A stretch of 64,000 nucleotides of DNA from JAUVKT01 sp036350795 (lineage in GTDB: Bacteria > Bacteroidota > Bacteroidia > Bacteroidales > VadinHA17): contig JAZBNV010000138.1 of NCBI GenBank assembly GCA_036350795.1, forward strand, positions 1-64,000. Reading direction: 5' to 3'. Each line of letters opens with the position of its first letter. The stretch's first letter is position 1. The translations under genes were made by a program, and so were the position numbers. This document shows, piece after piece, positions 16,500 to 25,148 of this stretch. The notes beneath the pieces are model-generated. The model saw nothing but the letters and a program-made list of their open reading frames with translations, made no database searches and was not told the DNA's origin.

Positions 16500-17048
16500 C
16501 TAGAAATTCATTTCTGCATCCTTAAACAGGGGATTATTCTTATCCTTGCTGCTGATAATCTCTTCATCCCTTTTTATTTTCCAGTCGATTGCGAGACCGG
16601 GATCGTTGTACCTGATTCCTCTTTCCAGTTCAGGACTGTAAAGGTTGTCGCACTTATAATTAATAATCGCTTTGTTACTGAGCACGGAAAAGCCGTGAGC
16701 AAATCCACGCGGTATAAAAAACTGGCGTTTATTATTTGAATTAATAATAGTCCCGTATGTTTTTCCAAATGTGGGCGAACCTTTCCTCAGATCGAGCGCT
16801 ATATCAAATATTTCTCCTTCAACCACCCTTATAAGTTTTGCCTGTGCAGCGGGATTTAACTGGTAATGCAGTCCTCTTATTACGCCCCTGCACGATTGCG
16901 ATTCATTGTCCTGGACCGGGTAAAAACTGATCCCCATGCTGTTAAACTTTTCCTGGTTGTACGATTCAAAGAAGTAGCCTCTTGCATCTTCAAATACAGG
17001 TGGTTCAATAATAAATAAGTCCTTAAATCCGGTCTCAATAATTTTCAT
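16500..17048 (-). CDS. rfbC: dTDP-4-dehydrorhamnose 3,5-epimerase
   Basis: The 182-residue cupin has RGVIRGLHYQ, which carries the catalytic base His, then the segment EGEIFDIALDLRKGSPTFG and FIPRGFAHGFSVLS, all RfbC signatures. It epimerises C3 and C5 of dTDP-4-keto-6-deoxyglucose. Its ATG shares a base with the rfbA stop (TAATG), so the two are translationally coupled. Length is normal. Confidence 0.95.
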   Translation of the reverse strand: MKIIETGFKDLFIIEPPVFEDARGYFFESYNQEKFNSMGISFYPVQDNESQSCRGVIRGLHYQLNPAAQAKLIRVVEGEIFDIALDLRKGSPTFGKTYGTIINSNNKRQFFIPRGFAHGFSVLSNKAIINYKCDNLYSPELERGIRYNDPGLAIDWKIKRDEEIISSKDKNNPLFKDAEMNF

Positions 17049-17950
17049 TAATTGCCTGGTTTAGTGTTATCAGAAGGTAACATACGGTCGTGGGCAATAC
17101 TCCGGAGATAATTCCCGTACTGACTTTTTCCCAGCTCATCGGCCCTTTTCAGAAGCTGCTCCCTGTTAATAAATCCTCTTATATATGCTATTTCCTCAAT
17201 ACATGATGCTTTCAGTCCCTGTCTCTGTTCGAGTGTGGCAATAAAGTTCGAGGCCTGCAGCAGGCTGTCATGAGTCCCGGTATCAAGCCATGCCATTCCC
17301 CTGCCAAGAAGTTTTACTTCCAGCCTGCCTTCTTCGAGGTAAATTTTATTAAGGTCGGTAATTTCCAGCTCGCCCCGTGCCGAAGGTTTTAAAGATTTTG
17401 CCTTGCCAACCACATCGTTACCATAAAAATACAGCCCTGTAACTGCATAGGAGGATTTAGGTGACAAGGGCTTTTCTTCCAGGCTCAGTACTTTCCTGTT
17501 CTTATCAAACTCAACAACACCGTATCTTTCGGGATCGGTTACGTAGTATCCGAATACACAGGCTCCCTCTTTAAGCTTTGCAGTATCAAGAAGCAGGTCA
17601 CCAAAACCATGGCCATAAAAAATATTATCGCCAAGTATCATGCAGACAGCTTCATTTCCTATAAATTCTTCTCCTATTATAAATGCCTGGGCCAGTCCTT
17701 CAGGATCAGGCTGAATGGCATAAGTAAACTTAACTCCAAGATCACTGCCATCACCAAGGAGGTCTTCAAACACACCTATATCCCTTGGTGTTGAAATAAC
17801 AAGAATATCCCTTATTCCTGCCAGGAGAAGTACTGAGAGCGGGTAATAAATCATTGGCTTATCATAAACCGGCAGAATTTGCTTCGAGATTGCATGGGTT
17901 ACAGGGTGGAGTCGTGAGCCGGATCCGCCGGCCAGAATAATGCCTTTCAT
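17048..17950 (-). CDS. rfbA: glucose-1-phosphate thymidylyltransferase
   Basis: The 300-residue nucleotidyltransferase opens with MKGIILAGGSGSRLHPVT, the nucleotide-binding loop, and has KQILPVYDKPMIYYPLS, GDNIFYGHG and VVEFDKNRKVLSLEEKP. It makes dTDP-glucose from dTTP and glucose 1-phosphate. It is the first gene of rfbA-rfbC-rfbD-mutase. The usual rfbB (4,6-dehydratase) is absent from this operon and from the window, so it must be encoded elsewhere if the pathway is complete. Confidence 0.95.
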   Translation of the reverse strand: MKGIILAGGSGSRLHPVTHAISKQILPVYDKPMIYYPLSVLLLAGIRDILVISTPRDIGVFEDLLGDGSDLGVKFTYAIQPDPEGLAQAFIIGEEFIGNEAVCMILGDNIFYGHGFGDLLLDTAKLKEGACVFGYYVTDPERYGVVEFDKNRKVLSLEEKPLSPKSSYAVTGLYFYGNDVVGKAKSLKPSARGELEITDLNKIYLEEGRLEVKLLGRGMAWLDTGTHDSLLQASNFIATLEQRQGLKASCIEEIAYIRGFINREQLLKRADELGKSQYGNYLRSIAHDRMLPSDNTKPGN

Positions 17951-18287
17951 TCTTTATTGTGTTTTATATGCAGTTCTTTTTCAATGTTCTGTTGCTTACA
18001 GGGGAGGTGGTTCCAGGATATTTCAGCAGCCCCCATAAACAATACCTTTTCATTTCCGGGAAATAATAAGCAAATATAAATATAATACTACTAAGGATAA
18101 ACAGTGCCCGGTGAAACTTGAAGAATATGTCCTGGTCCCCACAGGTAAAATGCAGTAACAACGCAGGTTTTATGACTATTTAGAACTCTAAATATTAGGT
18201 TAATAGAGATAAAATAATTATTTTTGCACTCAATTTTTATCAATATATTGTCTAACTTATTAATTACTAGATTATTTAACAAAGATT
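17951..18287. other. divergent intergenic region between rfbA and rpsA
   Basis: This 337-base stretch carries the rpsA leader and the upstream region of rfbA. I see no reading frame with coding character and no clear riboswitch. The only recognisable element is the -7 box at 18219. Confidence 0.6.
18219..18226 (+). promoter_or_regulatory. candidate -7 box of rpsA
   Basis: TATTTTTG matches TAnnTTTG and would give a leader of about 55 bases. No exact TTTG is seen at the expected upstream distance (TTAGG is at 18195-18199). Confidence 0.35.
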
Positions 18288-20582
18288 ATGTCTGAAAAAA
18301 CAGAAAAATCAACCACTAATGAAAAGGTTGAAAAAGCAGAAAACACAGAGGTTTCCAATACCACTGTAAATGAACCAACAGCTGATACAAAACTTAATGA
18401 TGATCAGCCTGATGAAGAGCCTGTAGCAGAAAAGGCTGAAGAAGTTAAGGCCGAAGTTTCAGAGGCCGAAAAGATTGAAGAAGTAAAGAAAGAAGAACAG
18501 GCTGAGGTAGCAGAGGAGCCTGTAGCCGAAAAGACAGAAGAAGTTAAGGCAGAAGAGCCAGAAGCCGGGAAGGCTGAAGAGCTTAAGGACGAAGAACCGG
18601 TAGCCGAAGTAGCTGAAGAACCGGTAGCTGAAGTAGCCGAAGAACCGCTGGCCGAAGTTGCCGAAGAACCGGCAGCCGAAAAGGCTGAAGAGCTAAAAGA
18701 AGAGCTGACTGAAAAAGCGGAAGCTGAAAAGCCGGTTTCAGAGGTCAAAGCTGAAGCAAAGAAAGAAACAAAAGCTGAGGTACAATATCATGAAGCCTCT
18801 CTTGAAGAATTTGACTGGGACGCATTTGAGTCTGAGGACAGTGATCACTCACCAAAAAAGAAAGAGTACGAGGCAATGTACGATGAGACTCTTTCTACAA
18901 TTGCTGTTGACGAGGTTGTTGACGGTACGGTTATTTCTCTTAATTCAAGGGAAGTTGTAATTAATATTGGTTACAAATCAGAGGGTGTTGTGAGCCTGAA
19001 CGAATTCAGGTATAATCCTGAGCTTAAGGCAGGTGATACCGTTGAGGTTTATGTTGAGAGCCAGGAAGACAAAAGGGGACAGTTAATTCTGTCGCACAAA
19101 AGAGCCAGAGCACTTAAATCATGGGACAGGGTAAATTCAGCTCTCGACCAGGATGAAATAATCAAGGGCTACATCAAGTGCCGTACAAAAGGTGGTATGA
19201 TAGTAGACGTATTCGGAATAGAGGCCTTCCTGCCTGGTTCACAAATCGATGTTAAACCAATACGCGACTACGATATTTTTGTTGGTAAGACAATGGAATT
19301 CAAGGTGGTTAAGATTAACCACGAATTTAAGAACGTTGTTGTATCTCATAAAGCTCTTATCGAGGCTGAACTTGAATCTCAGAAGAAAGATATTATTGCC
19401 AAGCTGGAAAAGGGACAGGTACTTGAGGGAACAGTAAAGAACATTACTTCCTACGGTGTATTTATTGACCTTGGTGGTGTAGATGGCCTGATCCATATTA
19501 CAGATCTCTCATGGGGCAGGGTAAATCATCCCGACGAAATTGTGCAGCTTGACCAGAAACTTAACGTTGTAATTCTCGATTTCGACGACGATAAGAAGAG
19601 AATTGCCTTGGGTCTTAAGCAGCTAACATCACATCCATGGGATTCACTTGACGAAAACCTTAAGGTTGGTGATACAGTTAAAGGTAAAGTTGTAGTTATG
19701 GCCGATTACGGTGCTTTTGTAGAGATTGCAGCCGGCGTTGAAGGTCTTATCCACGTTTCGGAAATGTCCTGGTCGCAGCACCTCAGGTCAGCCCAGGAGT
19801 TTATGAATGTTAATGACGAGGTTGAAGCAGTTATCCTGACCCTCGATCGTGAGCAGCGTAAGATGTCACTTGGAATAAAGCAACTTAAGACGGATCCATG
19901 GGAAAAGATCGACGAAAAATACTCTGCAGGTTCGAAACATTCAGCCAGGGTAAGGAACTTTACAAACTTTGGTGTTTTTGTTGAGATAGAAGAAGGAGTA
20001 GATGGTCTTATTCATATCTCAGACCTTTCGTGGACCAAAAAGATTAAGCATCCTGCTGAATTTACTTCAATAGATGCTGAGATTGAAGTTGTTGTGCTTG
20101 AAATAGATAAGGAAAACCGCAGGCTGAGCCTGGGTCACAAACAACTTGAAGAGAATCCGTGGGATGTATTTGAGGATATGTTTGCAGTTGACTCAATACA
20201 TGAAGGTACAATAACTGACCTTTTTGATAAGGGTGCCGTAGTTGCACTTCAGTACGGAGTTGAAGGCTTTGTAACACCAAAACACCTTGTTAAGGAAGAC
20301 GGAACATCAGGTAAAATTGATGAGAAACTCCAGTTTAAGGTAATTGAGTTTAATAAGTCAGCCAAGAAAATTATTCTTTCTCACAGCAGGATTTTCGAAG
20401 ACGAAAAACGCAATTCTGATGATAAGACCAGGAAGTCGGCAAGCAGGGAAACCAAGCAGGCAACGAAGAAGATTAAATCAAATCTTGAGAAAACAACCCT
20501 TGGCGATATAACAGACCTTGCAGCTCTGAAAGAAGAAATGGAAGAAAATGAAAATAAAGCTTCCAAGTCTAAGAAAAAATAA
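18288..20582 (+). CDS. rpsA: 30S ribosomal protein S1 with long acidic N-terminus
   Basis: The 764-residue protein has about six S1 RNA-binding domains from residue 205 onward. Repeated signatures include VEGLIHVSEMSW, VDGLIHISDLSW and VDGLIHITDLSW. It binds mRNA on the 30S subunit, which matters in Bacteroidota because Shine-Dalgarno use is low. Residues 1-200 are an extra Glu/Ala/Lys/Val-rich low-complexity segment with an 8-residue repeat (EEPVAEVA), much longer than in E. coli S1 (about 557 residues in all). It is followed by a STAS gene and rnz on the same strand. Confidence 0.94.
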   Translation: MSEKTEKSTTNEKVEKAENTEVSNTTVNEPTADTKLNDDQPDEEPVAEKAEEVKAEVSEAEKIEEVKKEEQAEVAEEPVAEKTEEVKAEEPEAGKAEELKDEEPVAEVAEEPVAEVAEEPLAEVAEEPAAEKAEELKEELTEKAEAEKPVSEVKAEAKKETKAEVQYHEASLEEFDWDAFESEDSDHSPKKKEYEAMYDETLSTIAVDEVVDGTVISLNSREVVINIGYKSEGVVSLNEFRYNPELKAGDTVEVYVESQEDKRGQLILSHKRARALKSWDRVNSALDQDEIIKGYIKCRTKGGMIVDVFGIEAFLPGSQIDVKPIRDYDIFVGKTMEFKVVKINHEFKNVVVSHKALIEAELESQKKDIIAKLEKGQVLEGTVKNITSYGVFIDLGGVDGLIHITDLSWGRVNHPDEIVQLDQKLNVVILDFDDDKKRIALGLKQLTSHPWDSLDENLKVGDTVKGKVVVMADYGAFVEIAAGVEGLIHVSEMSWSQHLRSAQEFMNVNDEVEAVILTLDREQRKMSLGIKQLKTDPWEKIDEKYSAGSKHSARVRNFTNFGVFVEIEEGVDGLIHISDLSWTKKIKHPAEFTSIDAEIEVVVLEIDKENRRLSLGHKQLEENPWDVFEDMFAVDSIHEGTITDLFDKGAVVALQYGVEGFVTPKHLVKEDGTSGKIDEKLQFKVIEFNKSAKKIILSHSRIFEDEKRNSDDKTRKSASRETKQATKKIKSNLEKTTLGDITDLAALKEEMEENENKASKSKKK
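18595..18690 (+). repeat. 24-bp coding tandem repeat in rpsA
   Basis: Four tandem, slightly diverged 24-base units encode EEPVAEVA variants (V/V/L/A at the fourth position) in the acidic N-terminal part of S1. The number of units could vary between strains without changing frame. Confidence 0.75.
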
Positions 20583-20617
20583 TTAATTTAGGGCTACTAA
20601 ACAATAAAGTCTTTGCC

Positions 20618-20959
20618 ATGGATTTTAATATTGAGAACCGAAATAACAGTACACTCATTCAGGTACAGTCAGAGAAACTGGATACGCATATTGCACCATC
20701 TTTGAAGTCTGAACTTGTGCTGGTTTCAGGTAAGGGGGAAAAGAACATTATTCTCGACCTGGAACAATGTCAGTATTGCGATTCTTCAGGACTCAGTGCA
20801 ATTTTGGTAGCAAACAGGTTGTGTAAGAATGCCGGAGGAACTTTTGTTCTGTGTGGCTTGAATGATGCAGTTGAAAGGCTGATTACAATATCCCAGCTTG
20901 ATACCGTATTGAATATTACCAGTACAGTTGATGATGCACTCCGTCTAATTTCGCAGTAG
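20618..20959 (+). CDS. STAS-domain anti-sigma-antagonist-like protein
   Basis: The 113-residue protein is a single STAS domain with the phosphorylatable loop CDSSGLSA (D55, S56, S57). Such proteins switch partners with a kinase/anti-sigma factor according to serine phosphorylation. It lies 35 bases after rpsA and 7 before rnz. No anti-sigma kinase is adjacent; the SiaB-type kinase at 26363 is the nearest candidate in the window. The partner is unknown. Confidence 0.85.
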   Translation: MDFNIENRNNSTLIQVQSEKLDTHIAPSLKSELVLVSGKGEKNIILDLEQCQYCDSSGLSAILVANRLCKNAGGTFVLCGLNDAVERLITISQLDTVLNITSTVDDALRLISQ

Positions 20960-20966
20960 AAGAGGC

Positions 20967-21878
20967 GTGGTATTTGAAGTTACCGTTCTGGGCAGCAGTT
21001 CTGCCTTACCCACCTCTCAACGATATACTTCCGCTCATGTGATTAATTCGCATGAGCGGTTTTTTTTAATTGACTGTGGTGAGGGTACCCAGATGCAACT
21101 GCGCCGCAACAGGATAAGGATAGGAAAGATTCATAATATCTTTATCAGCCACACCCATGGCGATCATGTATTCGGGCTTTACGGCCTGCTTTCAAGCTAT
21201 AATATGATGGGGAGATCAGAAACGCTGAACCTCTATGCGCCACAGGCATTTGAACCGCTAATAAGTCAGCATCTGAGCGATTTCGATATACATCTTAATT
21301 TCGAACTTAATTTCGTGGCACTTCAGGGCAGCCATCCTTCAATGATCTTTGAGGACAGGCACATTACAGTTACATCTATTCCCCTTAAACACCGGGTACC
21401 CTGCTACGGCTTCCTGTTCAGGGAAAAGATGAAAGACAGGAATGTGAAAAAGCATCTTATAAAAGAATATAATCTTGGACTGAAAGAAATAGTTGCTCTT
21501 AAAAAAGGCGAAGACCTGGTAAGCAAAAGCGGAGCGGCAATCAAAAACGAAGAGCTTACTACCGATCCGCCGGAACCAAGGTCGTATGCTTATATCAGTG
21601 ACACCGGATATTTGCCCGGTCTGGCTGATATAATAAGGGGCGTAAAGCTGCTCTACCATGAGGCTACCTTTGCTGATGATCATATGGACCTGGCCGCTAA
21701 AACCGGACACTCCACCGCATCGCAGGCAGCTAGCATAGCACGGGATGCCGGTGCAGAAAGGCTTTTAATAGGTCATTTCTCTGCCAGGTACAGAAATGTG
21801 GATGTTCTGCTACAAGAAGCTCGGGAGCTTTTCGAAAACACTATCGCCGCTGAGGATAATTTAACCATTGCGCTTTGA
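20967..21878 (+). CDS. rnz: ribonuclease Z (tRNA 3' endonuclease)
   Basis: The 303-residue metallo-beta-lactamase-fold nuclease starts at GTG (20967) with VFEVTVLGSSSALPT. It has the zinc motif SHTHGDHVFG (HTHGDH, residues 62-67), the YAYISDTGY segment, HEATF and the final GHFSARY. It cleaves 3' trailers of tRNA precursors that lack encoded CCA, consistent with the CCA-less tRNA-Asp in this window. It is 7 bases from the STAS gene, so probably co-transcribed. Confidence 0.94.
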   Translation: MVFEVTVLGSSSALPTSQRYTSAHVINSHERFFLIDCGEGTQMQLRRNRIRIGKIHNIFISHTHGDHVFGLYGLLSSYNMMGRSETLNLYAPQAFEPLISQHLSDFDIHLNFELNFVALQGSHPSMIFEDRHITVTSIPLKHRVPCYGFLFREKMKDRNVKKHLIKEYNLGLKEIVALKKGEDLVSKSGAAIKNEELTTDPPEPRSYAYISDTGYLPGLADIIRGVKLLYHEATFADDHMDLAAKTGHSTASQAASIARDAGAERLLIGHFSARYRNVDVLLQEARELFENTIAAEDNLTIAL

Positions 21879-21886
21879 ATTCACAC

Positions 21887-21915
21887 TTTACGATACAAAA
21901 GATTGGTTATCTTTG
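21887..21915 (+). promoter_or_regulatory. candidate promoter of guaA
   Basis: TATCTTTG (21908-21915) is preceded 17 bases upstream by TTTA (21887-21890), one mismatch from the -33 consensus. The leader before the GTG at 21943 would be about 20 bases. Confidence 0.5.
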
Positions 21916-21942
21916 CCACAATAATCAAAAAACAATCCCATC

Positions 21943-23472
21943 GTGCAGGAAAAGATATTGATCCTTGATTTTGGTTCTCAATATACACAATTGATTGCCA
22001 GAAGAATAAGAGAGTTGAATGTATATTGTGAGATTCATCCCTTTAATAAATTTCCTGCACCTGATGACAGTGTAAAGGGAGTGATACTTTCCGGCAGTCC
22101 TTTTTCTGTGAGAGACAGGGAAGCTCCCTACCCCGATTTAGATACAATAAAAGGAAATCTTCCCCTGCTGGGCGTTTGCTATGGTGCCCAGCACCTTGCC
22201 CATAATTATGGCGGAGAGGTTCTCCCCTCGAATACCAGGGAATATGGAAGGGCTAACATGGTTTTTGTGGACCATAGTAATCAACTGTTTAAGGGAGTGC
22301 CCGAAAAAACACAGGTATGGATGTCGCACGGCGACACTATAGCAAGCATTCCGGATAACTACGAGATAATAGGCTCTACCAGTGATGTAAAAATAGGAGC
22401 CTATCATATTAAGGGAGAAGAAACATGGGGAATACAGTTTCATCCCGAGGTTTACCACACTCAGGAAGGTAAGAAGATACTGCAGAATTTTGTTGTAAAT
22501 ATTTGTGCCTGCTCACAGAGCTGGACTCCTGATTCTTTTGTTGAGACAACAGTAAAGGAACTGCGTGAAAAACTGGGCAACGACAGGGTGGTGCTCGGAC
22601 TTTCGGGTGGAGTCGATTCATCGGTGGCTGCAATACTTTTAAATAAAGCTATCGGAAATAACCTGACCTGTATATTTGTCGATAATGGCTTATTGCGTAA
22701 AAACGAATTTGAGGCTGTCCTGGAATCATACCTTGGACTGGGGCTGAATGTAAAAGGAGTAAATGCTGCAGACCGCTTTCTCGATGAATTAAAGGGAGTA
22801 TCTGAACCCGAAGCCAAGCGTAAAATCATAGGAAGGGTATTTATAGAGGTTTTTGATGAGGAAGCTCATCATGTTAAGGATGTTAAATGGCTGGCTCAGG
22901 GAACAATCTATCCTGATGTAATAGAATCTGTTTCGGTAAACGGACCCTCTGCTACAATTAAGTCGCATCACAATGTTGGTGGCCTCCCTGAAAAAATGCA
23001 TCTGCAGGTGGTGGAACCCTTAAAATTGCTCTTCAAAGATGAAGTAAGGCGTGTTGGCGCGGCTATGGATATGCCGGATAAAATACTGAAAAGGCATCCC
23101 TTCCCCGGTCCTGGGCTTGGAATCAGAATACTGGGTGATATTACCCGGGAAAAGGTACGGATTTTGCAGGAAGCGGATTATATCTATATCGAGGGACTAA
23201 AAAAACATGGTTTGTATGATAAGGTATGGCAGGCAGGTGTTATACTGCTGCCTGTTCAGTCGGTAGGTGTAATGGGAGATGAGAGAACATACGAAAATGC
23301 CGTTGTCCTGAGGGCAGTAGGGTCGACAGACGGAATGACGGCCGACTGGTCGCACCTTCCTTATGATTTCCTGGGACAGGTGTCGAACGAAATAATTAAT
23401 AAGGTAAGAGGAATAAACAGGGTGGTTTTTGATATAAGCTCCAAACCGCCCGCAACTATAGAGTGGGAGTAG
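21943..23472 (+). CDS. guaA: GMP synthase (glutamine-hydrolysing)
   Basis: The 509-residue enzyme starts at GTG. The N-terminal class I amidotransferase has the nucleophile in GVCYGAQ and HPEVYHT; the ATP-pyrophosphatase domain carries LGLSGGVDSSVA (near 215-227); the C-terminal dimer domain ends in KPPATIEWE. It converts XMP to GMP with ATP and glutamine in purine synthesis. The length and all key motifs are normal. It stands as its own unit with its own promoter. Confidence 0.96.
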   Translation: MQEKILILDFGSQYTQLIARRIRELNVYCEIHPFNKFPAPDDSVKGVILSGSPFSVRDREAPYPDLDTIKGNLPLLGVCYGAQHLAHNYGGEVLPSNTREYGRANMVFVDHSNQLFKGVPEKTQVWMSHGDTIASIPDNYEIIGSTSDVKIGAYHIKGEETWGIQFHPEVYHTQEGKKILQNFVVNICACSQSWTPDSFVETTVKELREKLGNDRVVLGLSGGVDSSVAAILLNKAIGNNLTCIFVDNGLLRKNEFEAVLESYLGLGLNVKGVNAADRFLDELKGVSEPEAKRKIIGRVFIEVFDEEAHHVKDVKWLAQGTIYPDVIESVSVNGPSATIKSHHNVGGLPEKMHLQVVEPLKLLFKDEVRRVGAAMDMPDKILKRHPFPGPGLGIRILGDITREKVRILQEADYIYIEGLKKHGLYDKVWQAGVILLPVQSVGVMGDERTYENAVVLRAVGSTDGMTADWSHLPYDFLGQVSNEIINKVRGINRVVFDISSKPPATIEWE

Positions 23473-23535
23473 GTTAAACGTTAAAGGTTAAAGGTTAAAG
23501 GTTAAAGGTTAAAGGTTAAAGGTTAAGAGTTAAGA
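23473..23535. repeat. heptanucleotide tandem array (GTTAAAG)n directly before an S41 protease gene
   Basis: Nine 7-base units fill the whole spacer from the base after the guaA stop to 3 bases before the ATG at 23539. The first is GTTAAAC, six are exactly GTTAAAG and the last two are GTTAAGA. Stops occur in the repeat in the frame of the gene, so it is not coding. Slippage would change leader length or promoter spacing. Confidence 0.9.
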
Positions 23536-23538
23536 TAA

Positions 23539-25137
23539 ATGTTGGATATGAGAAAGTTATATATAATAAGCCTCCTGGTATTTTTGTTTTCGGCAGCAGG
23601 AGCACAGAATTTGTTTACTGAACAGACAATTAAACTCGCCAGGACAATTGCTCTTGTAGATGCTTTTTATGTCGACAGTACCGATACGGAAATGTTAACC
23701 GAAAAGGCGATTAAGGAAGTTTTGAAGAACCTTGACCCGCATTCACAGTATTTTTCTGCTGACGAAGTAAAGGAAATGAACGAGGGACTGGAAGGGAATT
23801 TTGAAGGAATAGGGATACAGTTCAATATACTCTATGATTCGATAATAGTTATAGCCCCGATACCCGGAGGACCCTCAGAAAAGGCCGGGCTCAGGGCAGG
23901 CGACAGGATCGTTACCATAGAAAACGAATCGGTTGCCGGGACAGGTATATCAACCACCGGAGTTCGCAAACGTTTACTTGGAGAGAAGGGTACACCGGTA
24001 AAGGTAGGTATATACCGAAGGGGTGTTAAGGGAATACTCGACTTCACAATACTTAGGGATAAGATACCGGTAAACAGCCTTGATGCTGCATATATGATTG
24101 GCAATGATGTGGGCTATGTAAAACTTAATAAGTTCTCTGCCACATCCGAGAAAGAATTCAGCGATGCTATTGACAGGCTTCTTGATGAAAATATGGATAA
24201 GCTTGTAATTGACCTCAGAAACAATACAGGGGGTTACCTTGAGGCTGCAATCAGGATGTGCGATAATCTTTTCTCAGACAGGAAGCTGATAGTATACCTC
24301 GAGGGACTTAAAACACCACGCCAGGACTTCAGAACCAGGGGAGGAGGAAAACTGGACGATACCAGGATTGTCGTGCTTGTTGATGAAGGATCGGCATCAG
24401 CCAGCGAAATTCTTTCCGGTGCAATGCAGGACTGGGACAGAGGTGTGGTAGTGGGCCGCCGTACATTTGGAAAAGGATTGGTGCAAAATGGATTCTCGAT
24501 GCAGGATGGCTCGATGATACGACTTACAATTGCAAGATATTTTACTCCCACGGGACGCTTGATACAGCGTCCGTATTCTGACGGACTTGAGAAATACGTG
24601 ATGGATTATTATGAACGCTATTCAAATGGCGAACTGATGTCGGCCGACAGTATATCCTTTCCCGACTCGCTCAGGTATAAAACACTGGTAAACGGACGCA
24701 CGGTATACGGAGGAGGAGGTATAATGCCTGATCTGTTCGTTCCGATAGATACTTCATGGTATTCTGATTATTACAGGCAGCTGATAAGTAAAAATGTAAT
24801 TACGGAGTTTATTCTTGATTACGTTGACCAGAACAGGAAAGCACTGAACAGGAAATATAATACCTTCGGGAAATTCTATGATAATTTTAAGTTCTCGGAG
24901 GACGAAATCCGGGATTTTATAGGGCATGCTGAGAAACTCGGAGTTATGTATAAGGAAGATCAGTACAGGAAGAGTGAAGCACAGCTTCTTAGAATCTTAA
25001 AAGGATTGATAGCCAGGGATATATGGGATATGTCGGAGTATTACGAGGTTGTTAATACCGATGACATGGCGCTTAATATGGCAGTAGAGCTGCTAAGAGA
25101 TGAGCGCAGGTATTATAAAATTCTTGGTTCAAAATAA
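23539..25137 (+). CDS. S41 family C-terminal processing protease
   Basis: The 532-residue exported protease has a signal peptide (residues 5-22, AGA-Q), a PDZ domain (about 70-165, with GGPSEKAGLRAGDRI) and an S41 catalytic domain. The expected nucleophile is S287 in GSASASE, with the general base K312 in FGKGLVQ. Such CtpA-type enzymes cleave C-termini of periplasmic or membrane proteins. The whole upstream spacer is a heptamer repeat. An alternative ATG (23548) lies three codons in. The next gene starts 11 bases downstream. Confidence 0.92.
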   Translation: MLDMRKLYIISLLVFLFSAAGAQNLFTEQTIKLARTIALVDAFYVDSTDTEMLTEKAIKEVLKNLDPHSQYFSADEVKEMNEGLEGNFEGIGIQFNILYDSIIVIAPIPGGPSEKAGLRAGDRIVTIENESVAGTGISTTGVRKRLLGEKGTPVKVGIYRRGVKGILDFTILRDKIPVNSLDAAYMIGNDVGYVKLNKFSATSEKEFSDAIDRLLDENMDKLVIDLRNNTGGYLEAAIRMCDNLFSDRKLIVYLEGLKTPRQDFRTRGGGKLDDTRIVVLVDEGSASASEILSGAMQDWDRGVVVGRRTFGKGLVQNGFSMQDGSMIRLTIARYFTPTGRLIQRPYSDGLEKYVMDYYERYSNGELMSADSISFPDSLRYKTLVNGRTVYGGGGIMPDLFVPIDTSWYSDYYRQLISKNVITEFILDYVDQNRKALNRKYNTFGKFYDNFKFSEDEIRDFIGHAEKLGVMYKEDQYRKSEAQLLRILKGLIARDIWDMSEYYEVVNTDDMALNMAVELLRDERRYYKILGSK

Positions 25138-25148
25138 ATATATACTAT

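Noticed and set aside
23473..23535. Heptamer array as a CRISPR array
   Set aside because: Units are only 7 bases with no spacers, so it is a simple tandem repeat.
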